A stretch of 64,000 nucleotides of DNA, from contig NZ_FOVH01000012.1 in the NCBI RefSeq assembly GCF_900115095.1, forward strand, positions 124,001 to 188,000. Reading direction: 5' to 3'. The stretch is from Actinomadura madurae (GTDB lineage: Bacteria; Actinomycetota; Actinomycetes; Streptosporangiales; Streptosporangiaceae). Within the stretch, counting starts at the first letter, position 1. Each line of letters opens with the position of its first letter. This document shows positions 1 through 9,021 of this stretch, piece after piece. The translations under genes were made by a program, and so were the position numbers. A model generated the notes under the pieces. That model was not told the origin of the DNA, searched no databases, and worked only from the letters and a program-made list of their open reading frames with translations.

Positions 1-804
1 GATGAGCGCTTCGACGACACGATCTCCGTGCTCCGGACGCCACGGGTGGGGACGCGACAGCCACACCACGACGTCGGACGGCGTCAACCGGACTTCGAGC
101 GAGTCGGCCGCCCCGGACGCGATCCGCAGCCGCTTGGTGATCTCCTGGGTCGAGATGTCCGACGCTTCCGTCAGCTGGATGGTGAGGTGCTCGGCGGAGA
201 GGTCGTACCTCAGCGCCGGATAGAGATCCCGGGGCGGAGCCGGCAGGTCGCCGGCGAGGATCTGCCGGACGGTGTCGACGCGGAACTGGAAGCCCGAGCG
301 CCGGAGCATGTACTCGCGCTCGGTGTAGCCCGCGTCGACGCTCGTGACGACATGGTCGTACCAGGCCAGGAACATCGCGGTGCTCCAGCGGAGGCCGGCG
401 GCGGACTCGCTGCTCGGCACCGGCTCGTCGTCCGCCGCCTCGGCGAGATGCTCCGCCCACATCGCCCACGTGACCCGCGCTCCCGTCCGGTAGGAGTGCT
501 GCAACGCGGAGTGGGAGATGCCGAGCTGGGCCTGCATGCTGGCGAACTCGATCGGCGATTCGAGCTTCATGTCGTCGAGCGTGATCTCGCCGATGAGGAA
601 CCGCCGGAACTGGCCGAGGTTCGCGGTGATGCTCTTCTCGAGCATGGCGACGAAGGACGCGTCCTCCCGCCGGTCGGGGAACGCGGCCTCCACGTCGGCG
701 TCGACGATCGCCTGGATGACCGGGCCGATGTCCCACGCGCGCGCCGCCCGCCCCACCCATTCCGGACGAAGGTCAGGATCGAAGGACTGGGACAGCACGG
801 CCAT
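1..804 (-). CDS. PucR-type transcriptional regulator, C-terminus beyond window
   Basis: The reading frame is open from the ATG at 804 to the window edge (268 residues seen), so the C-terminal end, where a PucR HTH_30 domain would sit, is missing. The N-terminal ~170 residues are helical and resemble the RsbR-like domain found at the start of actinobacterial PucR/CdaR regulators. The following stretch (LYPALRYDLSAEHL and on) looks like the GGDEF-like middle domain. A GAGGAGG lies 10 bases before the ATG; an in-frame GTG at 810 is also possible, only 4 bases from that site. It lies 23 bp downstream of the carboxymuconolactone-decarboxylase-like gene, as the last visible gene of a nine-gene operon, so it may be the pathway's own regulator. 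The family call rests on overall layout, not on a seen DNA-binding motif. Confidence 0.6.
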   Translation of the reverse strand, partial: MAVLSQSFDPDLRPEWVGRAARAWDIGPVIQAIVDADVEAAFPDRREDASFVAMLEKSITANLGQFRRFLIGEITLDDMKLESPIEFASMQAQLGISHSALQHSYRTGARVTWAMWAEHLAEAADDEPVPSSESAAGLRWSTAMFLAWYDHVVTSVDAGYTEREYMLRRSGFQFRVDTVRQILAGDLPAPPRDLYPALRYDLSAEHLTIQLTEASDISTQEITKRLRIASGAADSLEVRLTPSDVVVWLSRPHPWRPEHGDRVVEALI

Positions 805-827
805 GAGCACCAAGCCTCCTCACGCGT

Positions 828-1667
828 TCAGCCCTCACCGCCGAGGTCCACGTGCTCGATCGCCTCCAGGAACTCGTCCATCGTGGCCGCGCCCGTCATG
901 GGAAGTGCGCAGGCCACGGCCTCGACCAGCTCACGAGTCCCGACACCATAACCGATCAGACGTTCCACCTGGACCGCCACGAGCGTGCGGCTCCCGCGCG
1001 CGGCCAGCGCCGGCACCAGGATGAGGCCGCGGGGAACCGGGCCCAGCACCGGCTCCCGCCATTCCGGGGAGCCGAGGCAATGATCGAGGAACTCCCGGTA
1101 GCGCAGCACCAGCTCGGGGTCGATGCCGGCCAGCCGCGGCCAGAGCGTCGCCTGCGGTGATGCCGGCGCGGGTACCGGCCACCGGTTCATCTCGGGGAAC
1201 GGCGTCGATCGTTTCGGCCGGCCGCCTTCCGGCATCGCGCCGAACGGATAGGAGTCGGAGTTCGCCTGCTCGATCGCGTGCGCGACCCCGAGAACGGTGG
1301 AGTGGCCCACGGCGGGCGCGATGGCCTCGGCGGCCTCGATGATCACCTCATCGGCGACTCCCAGCCGGTACAGGCGGCGGACATGGTTCGGAGCGAACCG
1401 GTCGTCCCGCATCGCGCACAGGTGCGTGAGCGCGATCAGTTCCCGCATCTGTTCCGAGAGCACCTGGTCGTGGGTCGTCTGACCCGCATAGCCGTGGACG
1501 TAGCCGGCGCACCGATGGATGCGCCGCAGCGTCTCAGGTGCCACCTCGGCGATGATGCCGACCTCGGAGAAGGAGTCGCCGCGTTCCCGCAGCACCTGTT
1601 CCAGGGCGTCCTCTTCCAGGGCGCCCTCCCGGCCGGTGGCACCGCTCGCCTCGCTGGAGCCGGTCAT
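828..1667 (-). CDS. carboxymuconolactone decarboxylase (CMD)/AhpD-like protein
   Basis: A 279-residue protein with two related helical halves of the CMD fold. The first carries the stretch LIALTHLCAMRDDRFAPNHV followed by a helix (GVADEVIIEAA) typical of the family. The redox CxxC pair of AhpD is absent (a single Cys is seen), so a peroxidase role is unlikely and a lyase/decarboxylase or binding role is more plausible. Its ATG overlaps the stop of the LLM monooxygenase (ATGA), so the two are translationally coupled. In such operons CMD proteins usually act on ring-opened or beta-keto intermediates; the actual substrate is unknown. Confidence 0.7.
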   Translation of the reverse strand: MTGSSEASGATGREGALEEDALEQVLRERGDSFSEVGIIAEVAPETLRRIHRCAGYVHGYAGQTTHDQVLSEQMRELIALTHLCAMRDDRFAPNHVRRLYRLGVADEVIIEAAEAIAPAVGHSTVLGVAHAIEQANSDSYPFGAMPEGGRPKRSTPFPEMNRWPVPAPASPQATLWPRLAGIDPELVLRYREFLDHCLGSPEWREPVLGPVPRGLILVPALAARGSRTLVAVQVERLIGYGVGTRELVEAVACALPMTGAATMDEFLEAIEHVDLGGEG

Positions 1668-2767
1668 GAGGTCTCACCGATGGCCGCGTTCACTTTGGGC
1701 ATGACCTCTTCCGCCATCAACTGCATCGACCTCCGCCCCAGGTCGGGATCGACCCAGTCCATACCCGCGTACACGATCTCACCCATGGGGCCCGCCTCGT
1801 CACGCAGTGCCACGATCTGCTCGGCCACGTCTTCCGGGGTGCCGCATATGACGAGGCTGTCGAGAATCCCCTCCAGCGTGACGGCGCTGTCCGGCTGGTT
1901 CTGGTCGCTCTTGAAGAGGTTCAGGCGGCCGCCCAGCGCCATCTTCTTGAGCATCTGAGAGTAATAGAACCTGTACGGGCTGCCGGCGGAGTCCCGTCCG
2001 TAGGCGCGGGCGGTCGCGGCGTCGTCCGCGACGAAGATCGTGCGGGCCACCCGCCAGTCCGACGGCTTCGGCTCGGCGCCGGCGGCCTGCTTGCCCGTGA
2101 CGTAGTTGTCCCAGTGGCTCCGCAGCCATTGGGAAAGTAGGAAGTTCGCCGAAAGCGGATGGAAGTCGCGCCGGCCCATCGCGATCACGCCCTTGGAGAA
2201 GGGCGCGACGACCGTGCCGACGATCTCGGGCCGCGGATCCTGCAGTGGGCCGCGGACCGCGCCCAGGCCCAGCTCGGGATTCATGGTCCGCTCGGTGGTC
2301 ACGTACCACCGATCCCCGGGCTCTCCGATGTTGTACGGCGGCGTTCCGGACCAGATGCGCAGGATCGCGTCAATGGACTTCGCGAACATCGCGTTCCGGT
2401 CCTCATCGAGGATGCCGAGAATCTCCGCGTCCGAGGGCAGCGCTCCCGGGCTCACCCCCAGAATGAAACGTCCGTCGCTCAGGTGGTCGAACATGGCCGC
2501 GTTGGCGGCCACCAGGCTGGGATGCACGTGGGAGAGATTCGTCGTGCCGGTCCCGAGGAGGATCCGCTTCGTGGATTGGATGAGCGTCGCCATGAACAGC
2601 ATGCTGTTCGTGACGTTCTCATAGAGATCGGTGAGATGCTCGCCCATGAAGGCGTCGTGGAAACCGAGTTCATCGGCGAGCATGATCGCCTGTCGGTCCT
2701 CTTCGAGGGTCGCGGTCCAGCCGCGGCCGGCCGGGTGCATAGGCATCGCGAAGTATCCGAGTCGCAT
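1664..2767 (-). CDS. LLM-class flavin-dependent oxidoreductase (luciferase-like monooxygenase)
   Basis: About 367 residues from the ATG at 2767, chosen because the protein then begins MRLGYFAMPMHPAGR, the standard first beta strand of the bacterial luciferase barrel. An upstream GTG at 2821 would add an 18-residue tail unlike the family. Family signs are DELGFHDAFMGEHL, GTGTTNLSHVHPSLVAANAA, and a C-terminal segment (VICGTPEDVAEQI) that closes the fold. Members use reduced flavin and oxygen to hydroxylate or cleave a substrate; a flavin reductase that could supply it is the first gene of the same operon (9008-9595). There is a 159 bp spacer between it and the upstream amidohydrolase, the only large gap in the operon. 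Confidence 0.85.
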   Translation of the reverse strand: MRLGYFAMPMHPAGRGWTATLEEDRQAIMLADELGFHDAFMGEHLTDLYENVTNSMLFMATLIQSTKRILLGTGTTNLSHVHPSLVAANAAMFDHLSDGRFILGVSPGALPSDAEILGILDEDRNAMFAKSIDAILRIWSGTPPYNIGEPGDRWYVTTERTMNPELGLGAVRGPLQDPRPEIVGTVVAPFSKGVIAMGRRDFHPLSANFLLSQWLRSHWDNYVTGKQAAGAEPKPSDWRVARTIFVADDAATARAYGRDSAGSPYRFYYSQMLKKMALGGRLNLFKSDQNQPDSAVTLEGILDSLVICGTPEDVAEQIVALRDEAGPMGEIVYAGMDWVDPDLGRRSMQLMAEEVMPKVNAAIGETS

Positions 2768-2926
2768 CGGCTGAGGTCTCTCTCGTGAGTCGGTTCTGAT
2801 GTTCAGTGAACCGACCGACACGAGCCGGAACAGTGGCGCGTTCCGCCATGTTCTGGCCCAGACTTCGACATTTCCGTAATGAGGACCCCCGAGGCGTCCC
2901 GCGGCGGCCCGGGAGCCGGCCGGGCG

Positions 2927-4336
2927 TCAGAACTTCCAGTCGCCGCCTCGTCGAGCCTCGGCTCGGGGGTGAGCCGAGGTGGCGAGAGCCGCTGCCAGCG
3001 TCTCGAGTCGGGCCAGGTGGCTGTGCACGTTGGAGCCGGTCAACGCATACTCTCGCTTGCGGATCTTTCCTGCGATCAATACGTCGCGAACATTCCCGGG
3101 GTGAGCGAAGAGGACGACCGCCGCGGTCGCGTCGTTCACCGCCGCCATGTTGATCGCGGTGCGGTCGATCAGGACGACGTCAGCTTGCTTTCCCGGGGTC
3201 AGACTCCCGATCCGGTCTCCCAAGCCGATGGCCTTCGCCCCGCCGATGGTCGCGGCTCTTAGCACGTCAGCGACTCCCAGTGGTGGAACACCTGCTGTGG
3301 CTCGTTCGCGGTACGCCTGCGACGCCACCGCGCCGCGAGTGGCGCTTGTCGCTGCTCGCATCAGCGAGAACGGATTCGGTGCCGAGTACGTGGCGACATC
3401 GGTGGACAGTCCGATGGTCGTCCCGAAGCCGAGCGCGCGGCTGAAGGCCGGTAGTCCGTAGCCGCAGAGCATCTCGGCCTCCGCTGCGACACTCAGGCCG
3501 GCCCCGTGTTCTGCGAGCAGGGCGAGTTCATCGTCTGGAATCTCGTTGCAGTGGACGAAGCACATGTCGGGTCCGAGGAGGCCGCGTGCTGCTAATTGAG
3601 AGATGGTTCTGTGTTGCTCTCCCGACCACCGTCTGGGGGCCGCGTTACCGAGTGCTGCTCCGATACCGTCGTAGATCAGTGGAACATCGAGTTCCCTGGC
3701 CAGAGCGACATCCTTTTCCAGGACGCCATCGCTGAGGCAGTGTCTCGGGCGGGCCCCCATCGCAAGCGACAGGAGTGTTCCCGGGCCGAATTGGTCCGAG
3801 GACTTCAGTCTGCGGATCTCCGGTGGATGTGTCGACGCGGAACCGCTGTACCAGTTGCCGCCGTCGCCGTTCGGCGGTGTGTGGGCGAGGACGGCCCGGA
3901 GAAGTGAGGCCTGGTGTCCCTCGACCACCGCGTCAGTGTGCTCTGGCGTCCTGCCGATGTGGGCCAGGTCCGTCACGGTGGTGAAGCCGGATGCGATCGC
4001 CTCAAGGTCGCTGACGAGAACGGCGGTACGGACGGCTTCCGGAGTCACGTCGGCCGCGAGAACGGACTTCGTGAATCGACGATATTCGTCTACCCAGAGG
4101 TCAGCCGTCGTGCCGCGGCAGACGGAGAGCCAGGAGTGGCGGTGGGTGTCGACGAATCCGGGAACCGCGATCGTCCCGTGGCCGTCGATGACGGGGCCGG
4201 GATGAGGGCTGCACGGATCCCGGGCTCCCACGGATTCGATGGTCCCGTCGTCGGCGACGACGATCTCGCAGTCGTGGATCTCGCCGAGTGCCGGGTCCAT
4301 GGTCAACGCGTGGGTGCCGCGAATTCTGAGGGCCAT
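2927..4336 (-). CDS. amidohydrolase family protein (cytosine/triazine-deaminase-like)
   Basis: 469 residues. The start at 4336 overlaps the previous stop as TGATG; the longer open frame upstream belongs to the preceding gene region. The metal-binding H-x-H lies in PGFVDTHRHSW, with later His in FVHCNEIP and the Asp in GLSTDVATYS, as in the ATZ/TRZ-like branch of the amidohydrolase superfamily, which hydrolyses C-N or C-Cl bonds on heterocycles using one metal ion. The C-terminal composite beta-sandwich end (GSLTPGKQADVVLID) is intact. Last ~30 residues are basic and poorly conserved. It is a paralogue of the next gene upstream in the operon; two such enzymes in a row suggest successive hydrolytic steps on one compound. 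Confidence 0.85.
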   Translation of the reverse strand: MALRIRGTHALTMDPALGEIHDCEIVVADDGTIESVGARDPCSPHPGPVIDGHGTIAVPGFVDTHRHSWLSVCRGTTADLWVDEYRRFTKSVLAADVTPEAVRTAVLVSDLEAIASGFTTVTDLAHIGRTPEHTDAVVEGHQASLLRAVLAHTPPNGDGGNWYSGSASTHPPEIRRLKSSDQFGPGTLLSLAMGARPRHCLSDGVLEKDVALARELDVPLIYDGIGAALGNAAPRRWSGEQHRTISQLAARGLLGPDMCFVHCNEIPDDELALLAEHGAGLSVAAEAEMLCGYGLPAFSRALGFGTTIGLSTDVATYSAPNPFSLMRAATSATRGAVASQAYRERATAGVPPLGVADVLRAATIGGAKAIGLGDRIGSLTPGKQADVVLIDRTAINMAAVNDATAAVVLFAHPGNVRDVLIAGKIRKREYALTGSNVHSHLARLETLAAALATSAHPRAEARRGGDWKF

Positions 4337-5772
4337 CAGTCGCTTGACGGGGTGTTCTGCGCCGCGGCGGGACCGTCGGTCGAGGCGAAGCCGGTGACGG
4401 GCGGCGTCCACGAGCCGTCGAGAGCCACCTTCTGGCCGGTGCTCGCCTCGATCCGCTTGCAGATGGCGTCGCGGGAGGCGACCAGGTCGTCCACCATCCG
4501 CTCCGCGTCGACTCCCACCAGCCGGCCGTTCGACTTCACGACCTGCCCGCCGACCAGGACGTCCCGCACGAGGCCGGGATGCCCGCTACCGACCACGGCG
4601 CCGACGGGGTGGTTCAGCGGCGCGACGGCCAGGTCGCGGACGTCCAAGATCACGAGATCGGCGTGGTGGCCGGGACGGATCGATCCGGCGGGGTGCTTCA
4701 GGACGCAGGCCTCGGCGCCGCGCGCGGTGGCGAACTCGAAGACGTCGGCCGAGTCGAGTGGAAGCGACCGGCGATCGGCGGTGTTCGGATCGCGGGCTCC
4801 GGTCACGCCGCGCTCGGCCAGGAGCGTGGCGCTCATCGCGCGGAACATGTCCCCGCCGATCGCGGCGCAGTCGTCGATCGAGAGGCTCGGCCGGACCCCG
4901 GCCGCGAGGAACCTGCCGGTGGCGGGCCACCCGAACCCCATCTGGATCTCCGCGCCGGCGCTCACGGAGGCCGAGGCGCCCACGTCGGCGATCATGGCGA
5001 TCTCGTCCTCGGTGAGCGTGTTGCCGTGAACGACCGTCGTTGTGCCGTCGAGCAGACCCGCCTCGTGCATCTGCCCGATGGGACGGTTCGTGCCCCATGC
5101 GGCCGAGCCGGCGTGCACCGTCACAGGGATCCCGAGGGACCGGGCCGTTCGCACGTCGGTCGTGGTCGTCTCCATCGAGCTGTACTGGGGGCCTCGGAGT
5201 CCGAGGGCCATGGTCAGCAGGTCGTCGTCGAGGTCGTGGACGGCGGCCGCCATGCGCGTGACCTCCTCGGTGATGGGAACGTCACTCGAAAGTCCCCATC
5301 CGCCCGCGTAGGCGAAGACCGAACGCGCCTTGGAATCCTGGAGCGCCCGGAGCACCGCATCCGCGTGCGCAGGTGACGAGATGCCGTGTGCCCAGTCCAC
5401 CATGGTGGTGACGCCGCTCGCCAACGCCTCCAGGCGGCCTGCCAACACCGCGATGTACATGTCATCGGGGGTCATGTGGTGCTTGACGATGCCGTGAAGC
5501 GCATGGGCGTACTGGCCCAGGGTCCAATCGGAGGCGATCGAGCGGAACGCGGCCTGCCAGTTGTGCCGATGCGTGTCGACGAAGCCGGGGATGACCAACG
5601 TCCCCGTCGCGTCCAGGACCTCGCATCCGTCCGCCTGTATACCTGCGGCCACCTCGACGATGAGGCCGTCCTCGATCATGATGTCCAGGTGATCGGCCCG
5701 GTAGGGCGGCACCTGTCCCTGCCCGGGGCCGATGAGAACGTGCCCGCCGCTGAGGAGCATCCGGGCGGTCAT
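4336..5772 (-). CDS. amidohydrolase family protein, paralogue of the next gene
   Basis: 478 residues from the ATG at 5772, which overlaps the hydrolase stop as ATGA. Metal ligands are visible as PGFVDTHRHNWQ, a His in TVVHGNTLTEDE and SLSIDDCAAIGG near the C-terminal active-site Asp; here the family STD motif reads SIDD. The chain ends with SIRPGHHADLVILDV, the returning N/C-terminal sandwich. It lies inside the coupled minus-strand operon between an alpha/beta hydrolase and a second amidohydrolase. Likely a deaminase or hydrolase of a cyclic or aryl amine-type substrate; specificity is not readable from sequence. Confidence 0.85.
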   Translation of the reverse strand: MTARMLLSGGHVLIGPGQGQVPPYRADHLDIMIEDGLIVEVAAGIQADGCEVLDATGTLVIPGFVDTHRHNWQAAFRSIASDWTLGQYAHALHGIVKHHMTPDDMYIAVLAGRLEALASGVTTMVDWAHGISSPAHADAVLRALQDSKARSVFAYAGGWGLSSDVPITEEVTRMAAAVHDLDDDLLTMALGLRGPQYSSMETTTTDVRTARSLGIPVTVHAGSAAWGTNRPIGQMHEAGLLDGTTTVVHGNTLTEDEIAMIADVGASASVSAGAEIQMGFGWPATGRFLAAGVRPSLSIDDCAAIGGDMFRAMSATLLAERGVTGARDPNTADRRSLPLDSADVFEFATARGAEACVLKHPAGSIRPGHHADLVILDVRDLAVAPLNHPVGAVVGSGHPGLVRDVLVGGQVVKSNGRLVGVDAERMVDDLVASRDAICKRIEASTGQKVALDGSWTPPVTGFASTDGPAAAQNTPSSD

Positions 5773-6593
5773 GGAGCCACCTGACAGGCGCGCGCCGAGA
5801 GTGCCTGTATCTCGGCGGTGAACGCGTCGGGACGGTCGATCGTCATGAAGTGCCCGCAATCCGGCACGGTGACCACCCTGGAACCGGCGGGCAGCTCCGT
5901 GGCCTCCGCGACCGGTCGCCCGGAGAGGACCGGGCCGGCGTCGCCGAAGGCGATCAGGGTCGGTCGTCGTTGAGCGGCGAGGGCCGATTGGACGTCGTAG
6001 CCGCGAATGGCCCACATCACGCCGAGCATGGCACGGGTGCCGGCCTTGAGCCGGTCGGTGGTCCAGCGCGCCGCCATCGCTTCGTCCGCCGGCCGCTGGA
6101 GACGCTCGTTCAGGTCGTCGACGGTCTGCTGCGGAACAGTGAACAGCGCCTCCGGCCCCGGCCACACCGAGTCCCACCACGACGGACCCGCGAGCTGCGC
6201 CTCCACGATCCCGATCGCGAGGACGCGGTCCGGGTACCGCGCGCCCACGTCGGCCGCGATGAGGCCTCCGACCGAGACTCCGGCCACGACCGCGGCATCG
6301 ATGCCCAGCGCGTCCAGCACCTCGATCAGCACGTCCGCGAACCCCGCGATCGACGTGCGCGGGTGAACCGGATCCGAATCGCCGTGTCCGGGCATGTCCC
6401 AGGCCACGACGTCGTGATCCGCGCTGAGGTCGTCGAAGACGTCCTCGAACTCGTGCATCGAATGACCGTTGCTGTGCAGCAGGACCACCGAAGGACCGGC
6501 TCCCGCACGTCGCACGCGGACCATCCCGGCCGATGTCGCCACCGATCGGACCTGGCCGGCCGGCCGAGGGACGAACAAGGACTGTTCGCTCAC
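5769..6593 (-). CDS. alpha/beta hydrolase
   Basis: 274 residues with the complete fold: oxyanion loop LLHSNGHSMHEF, strand WDMPGHGDSDPV, nucleophile elbow GVSVGG (Ser at about residue 105), acid near ALAAQRRPTLIAFGDAG and the catalytic His in VPDCGHFMTIDRP. A cytoplasmic enzyme without a signal peptide. It overlaps both neighbours by ATGA, so is made together with the amidohydrolase and the CoA ligase. In pyrimidine-type monooxygenase operons a similar hydrolase (RutD) removes an amide or carbamate; a comparable role here is inference. Confidence 0.88.
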   Translation of the reverse strand: MSEQSLFVPRPAGQVRSVATSAGMVRVRRAGAGPSVVLLHSNGHSMHEFEDVFDDLSADHDVVAWDMPGHGDSDPVHPRTSIAGFADVLIEVLDALGIDAAVVAGVSVGGLIAADVGARYPDRVLAIGIVEAQLAGPSWWDSVWPGPEALFTVPQQTVDDLNERLQRPADEAMAARWTTDRLKAGTRAMLGVMWAIRGYDVQSALAAQRRPTLIAFGDAGPVLSGRPVAEATELPAGSRVVTVPDCGHFMTIDRPDAFTAEIQALSARACQVAP

Positions 6594-8584
6594 TTCACAG
6601 ACCGCCTCGTGAGTCGCCGCTTCGCCATCTCCGCGAACTCGCGCAGGGCGGTGGCGTCGTCGATGCTGCCGATGTTCACGGCGTCCTCCATCGCGACTCC
6701 CTGGAACATGCGTTTGAGCGGAACCTCGATCTTCTTTCCCGTGCGCGTATGCGGCAGCGCGCGCACGACGATGATGTCGTCGGGAACGTGCCGCCGGCTG
6801 ACCTTCTCGGCGACGGCCGCGGACACCTCTGCCCGCAGGCCGTCATCGAGCTGCCGTCCTTCCTCCAGGACGACGAACAGCGGCATCCAGTAGTCGCCGT
6901 CGCCCTCCTCAACGCCGAGCACGAGGGATTCCCGGATCGCGGCGATGTGACCGATCGCCGCGTATATTTCGGCGGTGCCCGTCCTTACGCCGCCGCGGTT
7001 GAGCGTGGCGTCGGACCTTCCCGACACGATCGCCGCCCTCTCGGACGTCAAGAGAACCCGATCCCCGTGTCTCCAGACATTGGGAAACTGGTCGAAGTAT
7101 GCGGCGCGGTACCTCTGCCCGTCCGGGTCGTTCCAGAAGTAGAGAGGCATTGATGGCATCGGCTCGGTGATGACGAGTTCGCCTTCCGCGCCGATGAGCG
7201 GGCGTCCTTGAGCGTCCCAGCAGTCGATCGCCGCACCCAGCATCGGCCCGGACAGCGCGCCGGCGTAGACGGGCAGGAGCGGCGCGCCCCCGATGAACCC
7301 GGTGGCCACATCGGTGCCACCGGTGGTCGAGCTGAGGTACACGTCGCTCGAAACGGATCGATAGACCCACCGTGCCGCGTCGGCGGGCAACGGCGACCCG
7401 GTCGACCCCACTGAACGGAGGCGCGAAAGGTCGAACTTCGAGCCGGGGCGTAGATCTTTCTGGGTGCAGGCCGTCAAGTACCCCGCACCGGTGCCCAGGT
7501 AGGTCAACGACAGCTTCTCCGCAAGCGCCCACTGCGCGTCGAGTTCTGGGTGGTGGGGGCTTCCGTCGTAGAGAACGGCGGTCGCGCCGGAAAGGAGGGA
7601 GGACGCCACGACGTTCCAGACCATCCATGCGGTGGAGGTGTACCAGAAGAACCGGTCGCCTTTCCCGAGATCCATGTGCAGGGCCGCGGTCTTCAGTTGC
7701 TCCAGCGCGACGCCGCCGTGCCCGTGGACGATGCCTTTCGGTATGCCGGTCGTCCCGGAGGAGAAAAGAACCCACAGCGGATGATCGAACGGTAGAGGCC
7801 GAGGGCTCAGCGGCTCCTTGGCGACAGCCTCCCACCACCTGACGGCATCGTCCGGGACGGAGCCTGGACGATGAGCATCGACCCAGATCAACTGCGTGCG
7901 CGCGGGAAGCCCGCCGTGGACGGCCAGTGCCTCATCGGTGCGGTCGTGGACCCGGCCTCCGTACACATATCCGTCCGCGGCGATCAGCACTGCCGGTTCG
8001 AGCTGGCCCAGGCGATCCAGCACGCTCTCCGGTCCGAAGTCGGGAGCGCATACCGCCCAGACTGCCCCGATGGAAGCGCTGGCGAGCAGGCCGATTAGGG
8101 CCGGCAGGGTGTTGGGCAGGTAGGCCGCCACCCGGTCCCCGGGCCGCACCCCGAGGTCCACGAGAGTCCGTGCCAGCGCACCGGCCTGGCGCCTGAGTTC
8201 CCCGGCCGTGACCTCGACAGGCTCACCGCCCTCGACCAGTGTCACGACGGCGATGTCGCGGTCCTCGAAGCCGCGTAGCGCGAGCTCGGCGAAGTTCAGC
8301 TCGGCATCGGGAAACCAGCGGGCACCGGGCATCTGACCGGAGACGAGGGCGGCGCCCGGGGCGAGGCTTGTCGTCACATCGAAGTAGAGAGCGAGATCAG
8401 CCCAGAACCGCCCGATGTCCGCGACTGAGGCGTTCCACAGCTCTTGATAGGTCTCCAACGGACGGCCCAGTCGCTCGGACCACCACGCGGCGAAGTCCAC
8501 CATGCGGCTCTTGGCCACTCGCTCTTGCGGCGGCGTCCACAGAACGCGGGGCTCGGCGCTCGTCCCGATCGAGGTCGTGCTCAT
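6590..8584 (-). CDS. acetoacetyl-CoA-synthetase-like acyl-CoA ligase
   Basis: 664 residues, the length of the acetoacetate-CoA ligase branch of the ANL superfamily. The N-terminal signature LWTPPQERVAKSRM and the WWSERLG region are typical of that branch. The ATP loop reads FSSGTTGIPKGIVHGHGG, and the C-terminal catalytic Lys is in TRTGKKIEVPLKRMFQG. It activates a short keto- or hydroxy-acid to its CoA thioester at the expense of ATP to AMP. In this operon it would take the carboxylic acid released by the hydrolases into central metabolism. Coupled by 4-base overlaps to the cupin upstream and hydrolase downstream. Confidence 0.88.
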   Translation of the reverse strand: MSTTSIGTSAEPRVLWTPPQERVAKSRMVDFAAWWSERLGRPLETYQELWNASVADIGRFWADLALYFDVTTSLAPGAALVSGQMPGARWFPDAELNFAELALRGFEDRDIAVVTLVEGGEPVEVTAGELRRQAGALARTLVDLGVRPGDRVAAYLPNTLPALIGLLASASIGAVWAVCAPDFGPESVLDRLGQLEPAVLIAADGYVYGGRVHDRTDEALAVHGGLPARTQLIWVDAHRPGSVPDDAVRWWEAVAKEPLSPRPLPFDHPLWVLFSSGTTGIPKGIVHGHGGVALEQLKTAALHMDLGKGDRFFWYTSTAWMVWNVVASSLLSGATAVLYDGSPHHPELDAQWALAEKLSLTYLGTGAGYLTACTQKDLRPGSKFDLSRLRSVGSTGSPLPADAARWVYRSVSSDVYLSSTTGGTDVATGFIGGAPLLPVYAGALSGPMLGAAIDCWDAQGRPLIGAEGELVITEPMPSMPLYFWNDPDGQRYRAAYFDQFPNVWRHGDRVLLTSERAAIVSGRSDATLNRGGVRTGTAEIYAAIGHIAAIRESLVLGVEEGDGDYWMPLFVVLEEGRQLDDGLRAEVSAAVAEKVSRRHVPDDIIVVRALPHTRTGKKIEVPLKRMFQGVAMEDAVNIGSIDDATALREFAEMAKRRLTRRSVK

Positions 8585-9021
8585 GACAGCGGCGGTTCGG
8601 TGTAGAACTTGCCGGCGGGACGGCCGTTCCCGTCGTAGAGCCCGTCGTTGTAGATGCCGAGCACCCCGAATCGCTCGGTGTCGCTGGCGTTGACGAACTG
8701 GTGGATCACGCCGCGAGGGACATAGAGGTAATCGCCAGCGGACACCTCCTGCTCCAGCCGTTCGTAATCCTCATTCCACGTGACGAGCCGTAGGCGGCCT
8801 TCGAGCACGTAGCCGGCGGCGTCCGAGTGGAGGTGGTAGTGGGCGCGGGTACGCGCTCCCGGCGGGAGATAAGCAGCGTGCACGTTCAGCCGTGCGGAAC
8901 CGGTGTGCGGTCCGATGCCGAACTCGTGAGGCATCGTCGCCTCGTAGTCTGTCTCCCTGGCCACGTCGGCCGATCGAACGACCACCACACCGGCGGCATC
9001 TGGGTTCTCAGTCATCTGCAT
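8581..9021 (-). CDS. cupin-domain protein
   Basis: 146 residues forming one cupin barrel. Motif 1 is ARTRAHYHLHSDAAGYVLEG with two or three metal-ligand His; motif 2 is GDYLYVPRGVIHQFVN with the third His. Two ATGs (9021 and 9015) are possible, both overlapping the stop of the flavin reductase; the first is listed. Small cupins in such operons may be dioxygenases, isomerases or epimerases; the sequence does not decide. Coupled by overlap to the CoA ligase that follows. Confidence 0.8.
   Translation of the reverse strand: MQMTENPDAAGVVVVRSADVARETDYEATMPHEFGIGPHTGSARLNVHAAYLPPGARTRAHYHLHSDAAGYVLEGRLRLVTWNEDYERLEQEVSAGDYLYVPRGVIHQFVNASDTERFGVLGIYNDGLYDGNGRPAGKFYTEPPLS

Noticed and set aside
2753..2758. 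GTATCC core at the start of the LLM monooxygenase gene, and other copies in coding regions (for example 31656, 49309, 50325)
   Set aside because: They lie inside conserved codons (such as Gly-Tyr) and lack the A/T-rich flanks, as expected by chance.
2768..2926. Promoter for the last genes of the first operon in the 159 bp spacer
   Set aside because: No clear -10/-35 pair or operator could be identified; left unlisted.
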